Origin: Rhabditophanes sp. KR3021
Taxonomy: Eukaryota; Nematoda; Chromadorea; Rhabditida; Alloionematidae
Length of the DNA: 64,000 bases
NCBI GenBank assembly: GCA_963281155.1
Contig: CAUJLY010000006.1
Span: forward strand, 2,108,001 to 2,172,000
Direction: 5' to 3'
The position numbers were made by a program, and so were the translations under genes. Shown here piece after piece: positions 10,632-23,390 of this stretch. A model generated the notes under the pieces. The model saw only the letters and a program-made list of their open reading frames with translations, made no database searches and had not been told where the DNA came from. The stretch's first letter is position 1, and every line of letters begins with the position of its first letter.

Positions 10632-11664
10632 ATGGCGATGATGGTGAACGCTTCTGTTTATTATCAAATCCCCCAATGGTCCAGACCACCCCGGTCGTAT
10701 ATCACCAACGGACTGGTTAACACTCTTATGACTGGCATTTCCTTCATGTCCAATGAAATGATCCTGTATTGTGCTTGTAGGAGCAAATTCTTTAATGAGG
10801 AGAAGGAATTGCAAGGACGTATCATTTCGGTGTCACTTCAGTACATCATTGCAAGTGTTTTCCTGCTAGGGCCTACTTTATGGTATATTGTTGTAGCTAA
10901 ATCTTATAGTCACGTCCATACAACTTCTTGCATCTTTATAAAGAACTTGAATATTATGATTACTTTGTCTTTTGCAGCTACTACTATGGTTTTGGCTATT
11001 AATAGATATTGCACCCTTAAATTTAACCAATCTCCAAAGATCTCCAAAATGTGCTTGGCATTTGTGGCAGCAAATCTCCCATTCGTTGGAGCCCTCATAT
11101 TTATGTCTTTTTTCGTAAATGAGTGGGTTAGGAATGAAGTTTGCGACTACATAAGCCACAACACTTATGTTTCGGTTGGAGAATATGGACTTGCTTTGAC
11201 TTACATCGGTGTATCTATCCTCTTCAACGTGCTGACCCTCGAACAATTCAAGAAAAAACAAGGTGCAGGATTAGGTGTTGCTGAACCAGACACCGGAATG
11301 CTCGAACGTCAAGAAAATACAAAACAAATTATGGCTAGAAATACCCTTATTTTTTCTTTGTATCCAATGATCTTCCTTGCGCCAACATACTTCTACAACA
11401 TGGGAGCATATGCTTTCAAGGGTAAGTTAATAAATTACATCCAATAAAATATCTTTCTTTGTTTAAGAAAAACCAACCTATTCAACTGTTGTCTCCCTCA
11501 TTCTGGAAGGAATTTTTTACCTCCAAGGCAGCATTTTCATCAAAATAAATTTGATTTATCCGATGGCAAGTGCGAGGTATTGGTTGCATCGAACAATTGC
11601 AAGCTTTATAAATTGCTCCCCTGAGCCAAATGCAGTTCCGCCAGTTTCACGATGGGTTGCCTGA
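10632..11664 (+). CDS. Nematode-type seven-transmembrane receptor (chemoreceptor-like)
   Basis: Putative serpentine GPCR, 328 aa. Exon 1 is 10632-11421, intron 46 nt, exon 2 11468-11664; phase 1 joins AAG G|AA. Seven hydrophobic segments are visible: ~22-48, 64-88, 98-125 (CIFIKNLNIMITLSFAATTM), 137-160, 180-205, 235-262 and, in exon 2, ~270-300. TM3 is followed by LAINRYCTLKF, so the DRY-like motif is NRY as in several nematode chemoreceptor classes (srx/srw-like), but I cannot fix the class. The C-terminus is short (SPEPNAVPPVSRWVA). Ligand and expression are unknown. Confidence 0.8.
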
Positions 11665-11976
11665 TTTTTTGCTTTTTTTGAAAATAGATCTTTTTTGTAC
11701 CTACTATTCAAATTTATGAGATGATTTTAACGTTTATGTCAAATATATTCTGGAACAGTTATTTGGTCATCTTTAGTGATGTATGTATCAACTTGAATGA
11801 GAACAATGTATGCTGTGTTTGTTACTTTTTGAATGATTCTGATGATACCAACTCTGATTTTTTTGTGCTGCTGCGAGCTCGTTTAAATCAAATGTGATGA
11901 TATGATGATGTCGTTTTGTTCATAAATAATCTAACTGTTTCTTCTGACTGCCTTTGATTTATTTTAACATTTGAAA
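11665..11976. other. 3' flank of the 7TM receptor gene
   Basis: AT-rich sequence with runs of (T)GATGATATGATGATG near 11895-11912. It is probably 3'UTR and spacer. No exon or RNA gene is supportable. Confidence 0.4.
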
Positions 11977-12144
11977 ATGCGGCGATCGCAAACTTCTTTG
12001 TCAAAGACTGACGGTGCTCAAATATTTAAAAATGGTAGTGCTATCGATCACCACGAGATACTATTTCACGATACATCACCTTACCTTCGTGTTCACCAGG
12101 AAAGAAGATATGTATCAGCATCGAACCCCCAGAAAAAGATATAA
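11977..12144 (+). CDS. Small open reading frame, 55 aa (hypothetical)
   Basis: ATG to TAA, with balanced codon and amino-acid content that is unlike the AT-driven chance ORFs nearby. The start is MRRSQTSLSKTDGAQIF, the middle AIDHHEILFHDTSPYL and the end ASNPQKKI. It is hydrophilic, with no signal peptide, membrane segment or cysteine. The surrounding stretch is locally richer in G+C. It could be a true microprotein, an exon of an unrecognised gene, or part of the receptor's 3'UTR. No family recognised. Confidence 0.25.
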   Translation: MRRSQTSLSKTDGAQIFKNGSAIDHHEILFHDTSPYLRVHQERRYVSASNPQKKI

Positions 12145-13189
12145 ATAGCCTTTAAATGAGCGAGAAGTTTATCTTCTTATTTAATCAAATGTAAATGTTC
12201 TTAGAGGTTAGCGTCATTACCTGACAGTATTAGAATTTTAAATCAATCTATTTACTGTGATAAGGACGTTAACACATAAGAATTTACAATTTGACAAAAT
12301 TATTCAAGATAAAGAAGTAGATTTAGTAGATAAATACAAGTAACGGATGAACAAATATCACCATCATCATCTCATTTTTTATACACATCTTCCAAGTCAT
12401 TTAATTTGCTGCACGTCTACACCAGCTAAAAGCATAGAATGACGCTTCCCTGGTAAAAATGTCAAAGCCACACAGCTATAAACATTATTACTAACCTATT
12501 ATCAGCACCTAGTTAACTTTTTTGACATTACAACTTCTTATCTCAATTAAAAACAGTCAACTTTTATTATGATGAATAATGATATTGGAAAGGTGGAATA
12601 AAATGTTTAAATAAAAGAGACACATCAAATAATTTTAAGAAAAGGCGCTCCTATTTAAGGCCTTACTTTTGACTTACCTATTTATAGTATGGAATGTAAC
12701 ACCATTTTTTGCCCCATAACCATCTGCGTATAAAGAACAAAATGTGATTTCAAGTCACCATCCATATTCTTTAATACTTGATAATTGATTAAAGACATGG
12801 AGATGTTATAGACAAAAATTATATTTTTTACACACAACTACTACTCTCTCCAATCAAGTGAGAAATGATTTGAGAAAGCGTTATGTATATTCTAGTATAT
12901 TGTGTGAAGAATATATTTTGAAATGATGTTTTAAAGTGCGTATGGGTTTTTGCAAGTTCGTTTTAAAATCCTATAAAGAATTTACTCTTTCTAGCACCTT
13001 CCACCACTATCTATTTGAGCACAAAGAAGTGTAAAAAAGTTGTGTTAAGGTCTAGAAAATCGGTTAGAGTTGGTGTAATGGGACGGCGAAGGTACAGCTT
13101 TTTTGTTTGTTGTAATATATTAAATTAGATGGAGAAAGACGACCTTGTCGGAAGATGTAGAAAATGGTAAAATACTTAGTACTAAAATA
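12145..13189. other. Gene-free AT-rich stretch
   Basis: No ORF, RNA gene or repeat that I can support. Confidence 0.45.
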
Positions 13190-13600
13190 TAGATTAGGTT
13201 GTGGCGGGTGCGCAAACCTGGTCTGGATAGTCAAAAAATAAGAGTCACAAAAGACGATACCACCCGAAAAGAGTTGTGGTAAGGAACTGGAGAAGCTCAG
13301 ATATAAATAGTGGAGCCTCCTGCCCCTCTAAATAAGCAAAGACTTAAAGAGAGCTGGGAGGAGATCAGACGACATTGACTACTCCTTTTCGCAATTATGA
13401 TATTTTGTTCCTTCCATTGTCCTTTATATAGTGCAGCTTCTTTACTAATCGCTATCAAGGTGCCTTCTACTTGCCTTCCTTGGAGTTGTCGTGCAGTCTC
13501 TTACAATCCTCTAACTAAATATTGTAATAGTCCGCCTTATAGGTGTACTAAGATAACATTTAACATCTATAATGGTCAACAACTTGATGATTAGTGTCGA
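13190..13600. other. GC-richer island with TATA-like box, possible retroelement LTR
   Basis: This ~400-nt patch is less AT-rich than its surroundings. It has an ATATAAATAG TATA-like box at about 13301 followed by a pyrimidine-rich, start-site-like stretch. A 65-aa ORF (13397-13594, +) shows no known domain. The position about 2 kb before a decayed Ty3/gypsy polyprotein and the promoter-like layout suggest an old LTR, but I cannot find the matching partner repeat, so this is weak. Confidence 0.2.
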
Positions 13601-15655
13601 TAATATTTGTTTAACAGATACTGACCACTCTCTTTAAATCTTTAAAATCTCTAGTTAATAATAGCAGAGGTACCTACTTGTTATTAGAGAGATGAAGCAG
13701 CTTATAAAGTTAGCGGCAACATCTATTAAATAATTATACTTCATTACAGTTTAAATAACCAAAGTATGGTATTGGAATTCAAATAGTGAGAGCATATACA
13801 AAGATGTCTGTGTGTTCATTAGATATAATTATATTAGCATAGAAGACGGGACATGATAGATCATAGAAGCAAATCCTCTTTAACAAGTCACAGTTCAAAA
13901 AATATGTTTGCTGTTATTTCGATTGGTATATACTTAGTTCTTTCTACATCAGATCAGCCATGTACAAACTCTCCTTTCTTTAGACAAGTCACTACCCCTC
14001 TACTAATACACTACCCTTTCAAGATGTATAATTGAGCTAAGTTTAAGCTTAGCAGTATTTGAATTTCGGAAGAATAAGATAACAAACAACTAAATAACTC
14101 TAACTTTATCTTTACAAAGTGAGGTACCACACATCGTCTATTCATCTCCTACAGCCATCGACTTATCGTTTCTCTCACAAACAAAATAACCGACACACCG
14201 AGACGATCACAAAATGACTTCTTCACCATGGTGCGCAACAAGACTCCTTAAGTACAAATATTCTGTAAATATGTAGCAAATAACGCTTAGTATATGTCAA
14301 TATGCATTTATATTCTCTTTTTTCAAGACTAATTTCAAAAACTTGCTGCTAAATTAAGAATTGACAAGTTAAAGGTACCAAAAAATGGATGATGAAGTGA
14401 CTCAATCCGCAATGTAATATGTTCACATGTACAATTATCATTTAACAATTTAATCAAATTAACACATATTAAGTAATTTTCTTTAGATGGTTCGACAATC
14501 TAATCTATTAAGATGGAGATGAAATGAGTTCTCACACAATCATAAATTACTTTTAACATAATTTTAAACATGCAACTGGCTGAATATACGTCATCCACGC
14601 GATATCGTCGTTAACAGTTATTGTTTAAGCAAAAATCAGTATATTGCTTTGACAATATGCATGTGATTGGTAAAAATAAAATAAAAATCAACTTATACTG
14701 AATATGGATTTGTGTTTGTTTGAATAGTAAAGCAACTAAAAACAGAAAAACTTATTTTTATCAGCAAAAAGAAAATGATTAGAGCAATTTAGAGATATCC
14801 CTCAGCACTCCAAATATATCCCACAAAAAAGAAAGCTAACAGAAAATTAAATGATTTAAATGAAATAAAGTCCATTCTAAACAAACAAAAGGCCAAGCCC
14901 TAAGACTTTCCCATTACTTTAAATTGAGGCACAATTCATCAAGCTTAAAAATTCTTTTAAATGGCATTTAGTTTATTATTTCAATTTTGCCTCATCTGTT
15001 TCAATAAACTATTCTTTTTATTAACTCCCATATAAAAATAAAGAAAAGAAAAAGTAGAGTCGTGTTTGTTTGGTATAAATTTAGATTCTATTAAACTCTC
15101 TCACATACTTTGCAATTTGGAATGATTTTTTGTCAATTTTTTGATACTTTTTTAACTACTTGTAATAAAAAGATTGGTGATAATAAAAATGCATTTGGTG
15201 TGTGTGTTCATCAAATTATTGGACGTAACCTATCATATAAAATTACTATCTATACATTTGAAGATTATAGTTACATTCCTGCTACAGAAATGACAAATAA
15301 AATAAAATATTATTTAGTTTAAATAACAATACTACACATATGCAAAAATAATTAAAAAATGTTAATAAATGGGTTGGTTTTTTCTCAGAAATAAAATTCA
15401 TCGAGAATAATTATATACATCTTGTACCCCTCAAAACGTTATATAAGACATGCTATACATTTCATTGAAACATTGTTGTTATTTCCTTTTTAGGGGTCTA
15501 AGCCTTGGATACAATGTTTAAACAACAAAATAAAAGAGAATGGTGATATTTTATCAGACTTGATCAGTGCAAAAACTTTCTTCATACCTACTCATGGTGA
15601 CGTCAGCAAAGCTGGATAACAATTATTACTATAATGGGATCAATAATTAAATTAT
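13601..15655. other. Gene-free stretch before the retroelement relic
   Basis: AT-rich. ORFs at 13853-14035 and 15110-15322 (+) have no recognisable features. The part from about 15480 to 15655 is less AT-rich and may belong to the 5' (gag-side) part of the decayed retroelement. Confidence 0.4.
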
Positions 15656-16500
15656 TTGTGGAAAGACAATCCCAAAGCAGCAGACTGTATGGCTCCACTT
15701 AAGGACAATAGAAGACGAGTGAATGAAGTGGAGTTCGATCAAGGAAGCGTCGTAGATAATGTTGATAAAAACTTTGAAAAAAATAAAATTTTTAATTATG
15801 TCTGTGTAGATGCTTTCAGTGATAATAACTTTAATTTGTTTAGCAAAACCGTAAAGGTAGAGAACAAAGAAGTAACATTTTTACTTGATAGTGGAAGTCA
15901 TGTTTGCATCATTGCAGAGGCGATCTTCAATAGCCAGCGTCAGGAATTTGGGAAAGTGGTAGTAGAAAGATCAAATTAAGTAGGTATGGCGGACAGCAGA
16001 TTTCTATTTTAGGAAAAACATTTAGCAAAACAATACAAAAAATGTCATCATCACAAGCCGAAGGAACACTACAATTGAAGCCTTATTTGGGTTCTTCAAG
16101 TATTTAAGATTGCCACAAGCAATGGTCATTAGCTCATTGAGATTCCAAGAGTTTCTACAAAAGAAGATCAATCCAAATCATGAGAAAAGAATATGCGATC
16201 AGAGCCAGTTTGGTAAATTTGTGTAAATTGTCAAATGTGGTGCAAACAGATGCTTCAGGCAAATATGTAAGTGGAGTATTACAAAGTGAGTATCATGATT
16301 GATCTAGGAGACCAATTTTATACAGCTACAAGAAACTGGAGAAACACATGTTAAACTGGGACATTAGAGACAAGGAGTGTTATGCGATAGTTTATTCTAT
16401 ATTAAAATGTTACAAATACTTGGAAGCTAGGAATTTTAAATAAGAACTGGACAATGAAGATTTGACGTGGTTGGTTAACAAAATAAAGACAAAGTATCAA
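15656..16500 (+). mobile_element. Decayed Ty3/gypsy-type retrotransposon fragment (PR-RT-RNaseH remnants)
   Basis: Three collinear polyprotein remnants lie in different frames. (1) 15656-15979: retropepsin-like segment with FLLDSGSHVCIIAEAIF, the D-S-G active-site turn. (2) ~16066-16180: reverse-transcriptase-like FGFFKYLRLP...RFQEFLQ, matching the FG-F-E-RLPFGL-FQ-F block but lacking the catalytic YxDD region. (3) ~16239-16490: RNase H-like QTDASGKYVSGVLQ, RRPILYSYKKL, DKECYAIVYSILKCYKYL and DLTWLV, interrupted by in-frame stops. Order and spacing match a pol gene with large internal deletions. No integrase or clear LTR pair is seen. It is inactive. Confidence 0.75.
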
Positions 16501-17560
16501 CACATGGGAGAAATTTAATATCAATGTTTAGCTTTTTTAACTAAATGGACCAAACTAAGTCTACAAAAGATGTTGTTATAATGTAATTTAGATTTTATAA
16601 TAAATTTCGTATTTTAAGAAAATAAAAAATTTTATTATTTATCTGTGCTTATTCAAATATACATGAACTACAATTTGAATTTTATCTTGATTTGTTGCCT
16701 TTATCATCAGTAAATCTCAAATATTATTTCTTTTTGAAATCAGCATCAAAAATGACTCTCGAAAGGAATAAAAAATTTGCCCTTACAATACATGGCTTTC
16801 TGACAAATAAAACACACTTTTTCTAAAAGTCTCTGGTGTCCATCAAATAAACTATTTTTACAAAACGGTTAGGTGAATCTTATAGAGCGAGAAACGGCTT
16901 TCGAATGAGTATGTTATTGGATTTTTTGATCAAGCCCCAAGAAGCTATAATCGATTAAAGAGAGTACGGTTTTTTTGGGGTCTTAATTCTTCATTTATGA
17001 TATTACATTTATAGTTACAATTCGTCTGATGGATTAAAGAAATAATTTAAATATGTAACTGTTCAATATAAGATATCATCTCTATATTTCATAGTAACAT
17101 ATATTAAGGAAATATACATATTGAGTATTTATATTATGTTATTCTAGTAATGTATATAACCTTGTAATATCGAAATAAAGTTAGTTTATCTACTTCTTGT
17201 TTATCAATGACTTTCATTCATAGTTTTACATTGATTTAGAATATGTTAATGAGATTTTGCTTTAAATCCAAAAAATATTTAAGGACTTATATGCTATATT
17301 AATTATTACATCCATCTTTTTTAAGCAGCATCCTAAATGCAGTAGATTTTTGTAAGTTTCATCTAAACTTATTACATGTTATTAATATAAGAAAGAGAAA
17401 CATTAAAAATACACAAAACATTTGCAATTAATTATTTGTATTGTGTTAAAATAAATAAAATTATAACCCAAATTAATCCTAACAAAAGGGTAAATATGTT
17501 TTAGAAAACATATATTTGATCACATTTATGATTACGATGGTAAAAACATTCTTGAATTAA
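16501..17560. other. Intergenic downstream of transportin
   Basis: AT-rich. The part near 17560 is the 3'UTR side of transportin (minus strand). A less AT-rich piece around 16850-16990 could be further retroelement debris, but I see no domain in it. Confidence 0.4.
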
Positions 17561-20385
17561 TTAAAGATTGTAAAAATTAACTAATTTGTGTCGGATTGGC
17601 TCGGGTACATGTCTAAAGAACTCAAACCACGGTCCTTCTCCGGATTCTTGGCGAAATCTGGCCATTAACTGGAAAAAGGAAATATAATTTATACGAAACT
17701 TTAACTTACGGCTATAATAGTATTTCTTAACATGTCTGGGGGTGGATTGTTCCAGCAGCACAAAGCATCAACAAAAAATATAAAGTGTGTTAGAACTGCC
17801 GAAGGATTATGATAAATTATGCATAACAACCCCTCGAAGGCAATTCTCTTTTCCTCATTATCACGAATATTACGAATCGCTAGGCACCAATTTTTCAAAA
17901 AACTTGCTAGATAAGGAGACATTTGAACTCCTGCAAATTGGCCCAGTCTACCTATTGTAATGGCTGTATTTTCGAGGACCGTTCGTTGGCTTTTTTCAAC
18001 ATTTAAAATGTTCACCAGTTGCGGCATTATTGGCATAATATAAATGATCACTTCATTCTGTAATAATGTAGCCAACACTCCAAAAGCCCAAATTGCATTA
18101 TTCATTAGTGACGTGTTTTTAGAGTCAAAATTCTGAATTACTAGAATCGAAAATTCGTGTAACATAGGCTTGATCAATTCAGGACATATTTTTGCAATAT
18201 CTCCAAGTAAGGCAAGCGAACTTTGACGCACTTCATCATTGTCGTCTTTTATACAATTATAAACAATTGCAATCAAGTTGCTGTCAGCTATCAGGTTTTT
18301 TACTTGATACCCAAGTGCTTCTGTTAATTCAGACAATAAATCCAGACTGACAACAACAAATTCTCTGTCTGATAGGCCATAATCGAGAGGAGCTGAAGTA
18401 CCATTTGGATTTTCATAAAGTGACTTAGAAATCAGAAAAATACACCTTTGGAAAACAGCTTCACTATAAGGAAAAAAATCCTGATGCAAAGCATTGGCAA
18501 TTGAGGATAAGCATTCAAGGAGGCTGTACAATTCCCTATCGTCATCATCTATACGAGACCATTTTTCCATTAAAATAGGCATAATCTTAGATGTAAAGCA
18601 TTGAGTGTTCAAGTTATTTCCGACATTGTCTGCTAGGGTACTAATAGCGTCATAAAGAATATGTAAATTCTTGGCTTGATATTTAGTAAAAGCGACGCAA
18701 ATGGTATCAACTATTTGACTCAAATATGGAGTAAGTGACTTTCCTGCATCTTCTTCAAGTTGGGCGAAAGCTGAACAAGCAGTTTTTTGAACTTTCTTAT
18801 TACTATCCAGCATTCTTTCTAACAAACCATTTAATAATTGGGCAAAAGCAGCACTGTTGGGATCTTGGACAATAAACTGGCAGTAGCGTGATAATGTCCA
18901 ACAAGTGATTGATCTTATCAAGGCTTTTTTGTCTGTTAAGGACTTCATTAGATATGGGAATAGTTCTTCAAGATGTGGAATTATGCCTTGAATGCAACCT
19001 TCTGAAATTGCTCCTAATGATAAAATACCACTTTCACGATACTCCCACTTTTCATGGAATAACAAAAGATTCAGTTCCTTCAATATAAATTCTAGACAGG
19101 GAGCTCCAAATAAGCTTGAAATGACATCTAACGTAGCGGCTGCACACTTTCTCAAACTCCAATCTGAGTTGCAATCTTCATCGTACTCATCGTCATCCAC
19201 ATTATCACTGGTATCCAATAAAGAGGAACCTTTCTGACTCGAATTTGACATTCCGTTTTCAGAATGATCCAGTGTATGCGTCTTTGCTTTGTGAAACCGC
19301 GGCTTGATGTCTTCATCTCTGTCTGGTACAAAACAATCATCTTCTATGTCGCCCTAAAGGAAAAACTATTAACTGACTGCCACATTTCACCCTACCTTTA
19401 ATGCCATAATATCATTCTTTGTATATTTCATGCATTTTAACAAAATTGGCAGCAACTGACTTAGAATAGGTGTAATCATGGTCTTCCCTTTCTCGGAGTG
19501 ATCTGTTAAGGCTAACCAAAATTCACAGGCTTCCAATGCGATGTCCTCATCACTATCTTGAGTCTTTAAAATCATAAACGGAATAATATTATGCATTTGA
19601 GCTTCGATCTTGTCTAGAAAAGATTCACAAATAAGTGTAAGGCATTTGCAGAGTTGTTTAACTACTTCAGGGTCATTATCATTTGACAATCCAAATAAAG
19701 CAGAGATAAAATGGTCGAAATAGACCAACATAGTTTCATTACTTGTCAAGAGAATATTGTTAATGATACTTAAAGCAGATCCTCTAAAATTTGGTTTTTC
19801 ATGTTTGAAGAAATGTAGAATCAACGGCACAACTGACAAGATTTCTTTTTCCTCGAGGTGAGTTGATGAATCCTCACAAATTTTTGACATAGCTCCTAGA
19901 GCTCCTTCAATAGCACACACATTTTCACGCTGTAAAACTTCAATCAAGTAATAAATGACGGGAATCCAACGGCCTTCGTCATTACTAAAGATTGTCGTAA
20001 TGATACTACCTGCGGTTGCTCTAATAATTGGCGAATGAGGATCTATGACACTCTTGAGTGATTTCTCCTTTACATATTCTTGAATATTGGCAGGAATCTG
20101 TTTCCATCTAATTTTGAGAATGTTCTTTAATATAATGCCACTAACACTGCGACTATTTTCATCTACTTGCTGCATTTCACTCATGACATATGCCAAGTAA
20201 AGGGCAAAATCAGAATGCTTGGACAATTTGTCAAGCTGGTCTTGGACATCCTTCTGCACTTCTGTGCTTCCACAGCCGGATTGACTCAATAAATTTAATA
20301 CCTGAATTAAAACAATTAGATTAAAGTTATTGATGGATATTTTTATTACCTGTGTTAAATCGCTCTCTAAAGGAACCCACTCCAT
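17561..20385 (-). CDS. imb-2: Transportin-1 / importin-beta-2 nuclear import receptor
   Basis: Karyopherin that imports PY-NLS cargoes such as hnRNPs into the nucleus and releases them on RanGTP. Four exons: 20385-20350, 20301-19396, 19353-17710 and 17668-17561 (introns 48, 42 and 41 nt), giving 897 aa, the same size as human TNPO1 (898). HEAT repeats run throughout. Diagnostic blocks include SPIIRATAGSIITTIFS, RTQDSDEDIALEACEFWLAL-like sequence, GDIEDDCFVPDRDEDIKPRFH at the start of the acidic H8 loop (DDDEYDED), SLTDKKALIRSITCWTLSRY, SNKKVQKTACSAFA, LENTAITIGRLGQ and NIRDNEEK. The C-terminus ends LVNFYNL, like LAAFYGV in TNPO1. Intron 1 is a multiple of three without a stop, so it can also be read through; conservation favours removal. 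Confidence 0.95.
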
Positions 20386-22820
20386 ATTGAGAACAGAGGT
20401 AGGAATATGATGTGAAAGTAAATAGACTTTTCAATATTATTGGTTACAGAGATTAAGATCTTCCAATAAACCAAACACCTTTGACTTATTAAAAATATAT
20501 CAACAAAAGAATGAAACAAATATTCCTAAATAAATTTGAGAATAACTATGATTTAATATTAATCACAATTTTAATCATACCAATGGTACTTATTGTATTT
20601 AGTGGTCTATAATGAAACAATCGGTTTAAATATTGAATAGCAACTCAGACAAAACAATGACTCAAGTAAAAATTACCTTTGATGCGTTCATCATTTAAAT
20701 GTGAATGCGATCATATAAATGTTAAGACATTTTTCCACATAGTTTTGGTTGTGTTCCGTATAAGAAATGTATGGAATTATTTTAAAAGGTGGTTTAGGTG
20801 AGATTTAACCTTGAATATGCTATTTTCAAATTAGACAAATGCATAGTCTTTGGAAGAGTATGGATACAAGCTAATGAGGTTAATACTGAGGCTAATTTAC
20901 GGATTAATAAAAATTTAAATTAATTGATGGTTAACTAAAATGTTTTTCATCATTCAATATACGCTTTGACGAATAACCATTTGATTCATTATATTTAAAC
21001 ATAATAAGTGATATTAAAGCTAAAAGTTAACTGAAATGCGGAGTCCACGATACAATAAAACAACTTGTCATGATATTGTCTCGATGCACACATAAATTAA
21101 AGTTAGTTCAAGCTAAATATAGAGTTGCGCAACTTAACTAATTAACATTTAAAATGGTATGATATAAAATACAAAAATTTTGATTGCGAATACTTAATTT
21201 ATTGAATCAAATCACTCGCACCAGATAATGACAAAAACGAGTAGTCATTAAGGCACCTTTAAAAAATCACCAAAGCAATTAGAACCAATTTGGATGAAAA
21301 CAGTATTGCTTAAAATTAAACTATCACGACTAAAGTAACTAAATGTAACCGACATGTCAACTTCATTAATGGAAATCTTTTTTGCTGCATTGCAGATATA
21401 AACGCCCATGTTATGCCATCACTACTATTGAATAGACATGTTTGTATCACCAGCATCTTTATCTAGTGAGTCTATATGGATAGCTTGACTTAGACGTTAT
21501 ATGATGTGGAATAGATCTACAAATTACGATCTTCATGTCACGTATATCCAACACCAATAAGTTGATATGGGAAACAGATATTTGATGTCTCAGTTTTAAA
21601 CTAGTACTCATTCGGCAAAATCCTCCTTTGCGTGTCGGAATGAAGTTTGCTATAGAGTAACTAAATTCCAAAAATCACTTACATAGGTGGTAGTTGTATG
21701 TCATGGAATAACTTTGCTTAGCAGTTTAATTCAAAGAATGTTGTTAGCAAATAAATTTAATGAACTTATATCTTTTATCTTGAAAATTGGTTATTAGAAA
21801 AGAGGTTTCATTCAATGCAAAAGGAATCTAAATTAATAATAAACTGATTGTTTAGATAAGCAAATGTACCTGATTAAGATATCTCCAAATTATAAACTTA
21901 AAAGTAATTATTTGTCATATTAGTTTCCTACGTAGTTTAAATAAATTTTACTAGCATATATAATGTAAACGAAGTACGTACTATCTTATTAATTTATCAA
22001 AATAAACAAGCAGATTTCAATTTATTAAATAGTGGATTTAAATCTACTATGACGAAAGCATAGGAGCAGATTATCCCAATGAGTTTTCAATATTAAACTT
22101 CTTAAAACGCAAAATATTCTACAGCATTACAATCCTATGTAATTTATGGTAACTATCAATTTTCCTAGTTGAATATTAAGTTATTTTACACTTAATTTGG
22201 CTTGATTGTATACGTTGAGATTCTAAACTTTTTACTTAGGTACCAAAGTAGACAAGTTGATGTTTTAGAATAATTGACATTGATGGTTGATGTCTTGAAC
22301 ATAAACATCTCCAAAAGTTCATTAACAACCCGCTGTTTAAATTATCTCTAACGAATTATGACAAGAAACAAATCCATCAAAAATACACTTACATGCTCCC
22401 ACCAAATTGTTTACATTTATTTACATAAACTTCCAAAGTTCAGAAACAAAGCTCTGTATCAAGCAACTTTGTTTTCGTTACAGGAAATTCCCAAAGCACC
22501 TTATATTAACCACCCATCTCACCACCTAATTAAAGCTTGATCGACATTATTTACATATTTGTATAGTGTGTATATTTTATTTATTAAAAAAATTAATCCT
22601 ATATAAAAAGCGAATTTTAGAGTGTCAAAATTCATACTAATTCACACTTACTTTAGCATTAAATTACTTTATAGAACTTTTATAAGAGATATATGTTATT
22701 CTATATTATTAATATATATTTTTGCCCCAAATGTTGTTTTAAAAGTGCGCTGGTTAAATTGTTGTTTGGATTGATGATATTGGACTTATTATTTTATTTA
22801 ATATTTGGATAATTGTAGAG
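20386..22820. other. Divergent intergenic between transportin and the AT-hook gene
   Basis: About 2.4 kb of AT-rich DNA. ORFs at 21459-21671 (-) and 22358-22540 (+) are not protein-like. Promoters of both flanking genes should lie here; no specific sites recognised. Confidence 0.5.
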
Positions 22821-23390
22821 ATGTTTGTCCAGACATATAATGTCCCTAGGAGAGTTGGACGTCCTAAAGGTGTTTTAAATGCTGCGGTTTTCAATACCAC
22901 TTGGACTAAGGAGAAGCAAAAGTTCGAATGGGAAATAGAAACAATTGTTAAGGGCAACGATCCTAAGATCATTACGGCTCGCTTCAAGAAGATGAAGGAA
23001 GAAAACTACAGTCTAAAGAAAGATTTGTATAGATTAAAAATGAAGTTTGATGAACTTCAAAAGGCCATGGATGCATCAACAAAAGCTGCTGCTATGAAAC
23101 AAGTTTGTGATAATTTAGTTTTGCGACCACCTGAAAGAAAGCCTAAAGTTACATCTTACAAGTATATCAAACCTCGAAATGGCGACAAGTCGCACAAAGA
23201 CAATGCCGTTTACTTTCTCCGATCTGCATTCAAAAAAAGTATCCGATCTAAACTCGAAAATCAAACTGAACTTTACGAGCAACTAAACAAGTACCACCTC
23301 GAAGACCATATCAGCAAGGAGTCGATTATGTATCTCGCTCAAAAGTACAAAATCGACTTGCGTCAGCCTGTTTATAATATTCCTCATTAG
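22821..23390 (+). CDS. Unrecognised 189-aa protein with AT-hook-like motif and coiled coil
   Basis: Single-exon gene clearly less AT-rich than its flanks. The start ATG follows a TTGTAG acceptor-like site by 2 nt. Residues ~10-17 (RRVGRPKG) match the AT-hook core GRPKG flanked by basics, suggesting minor-groove DNA binding. A heptad-like, Lys/Glu-rich helix spans ~50-95 (FKKMKEENYSLKKDLYRLKM). Middle and C-terminal parts are basic (RPPERKPKVTSYKY; FLRSAFKKSIRSKLE). No signal peptide or membrane segment, and no catalytic motif. Possibly a chromatin-associated or lineage-specific protein; the function is unknown. Alternatives are a domesticated transposon fragment or a retrocopy of a spliced gene. 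An AAATAAAT poly(A)-like signal lies about 50 nt after the stop. Confidence 0.65.
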   Translation: MFVQTYNVPRRVGRPKGVLNAAVFNTTWTKEKQKFEWEIETIVKGNDPKIITARFKKMKEENYSLKKDLYRLKMKFDELQKAMDASTKAAAMKQVCDNLVLRPPERKPKVTSYKYIKPRNGDKSHKDNAVYFLRSAFKKSIRSKLENQTELYEQLNKYHLEDHISKESIMYLAQKYKIDLRQPVYNIPH

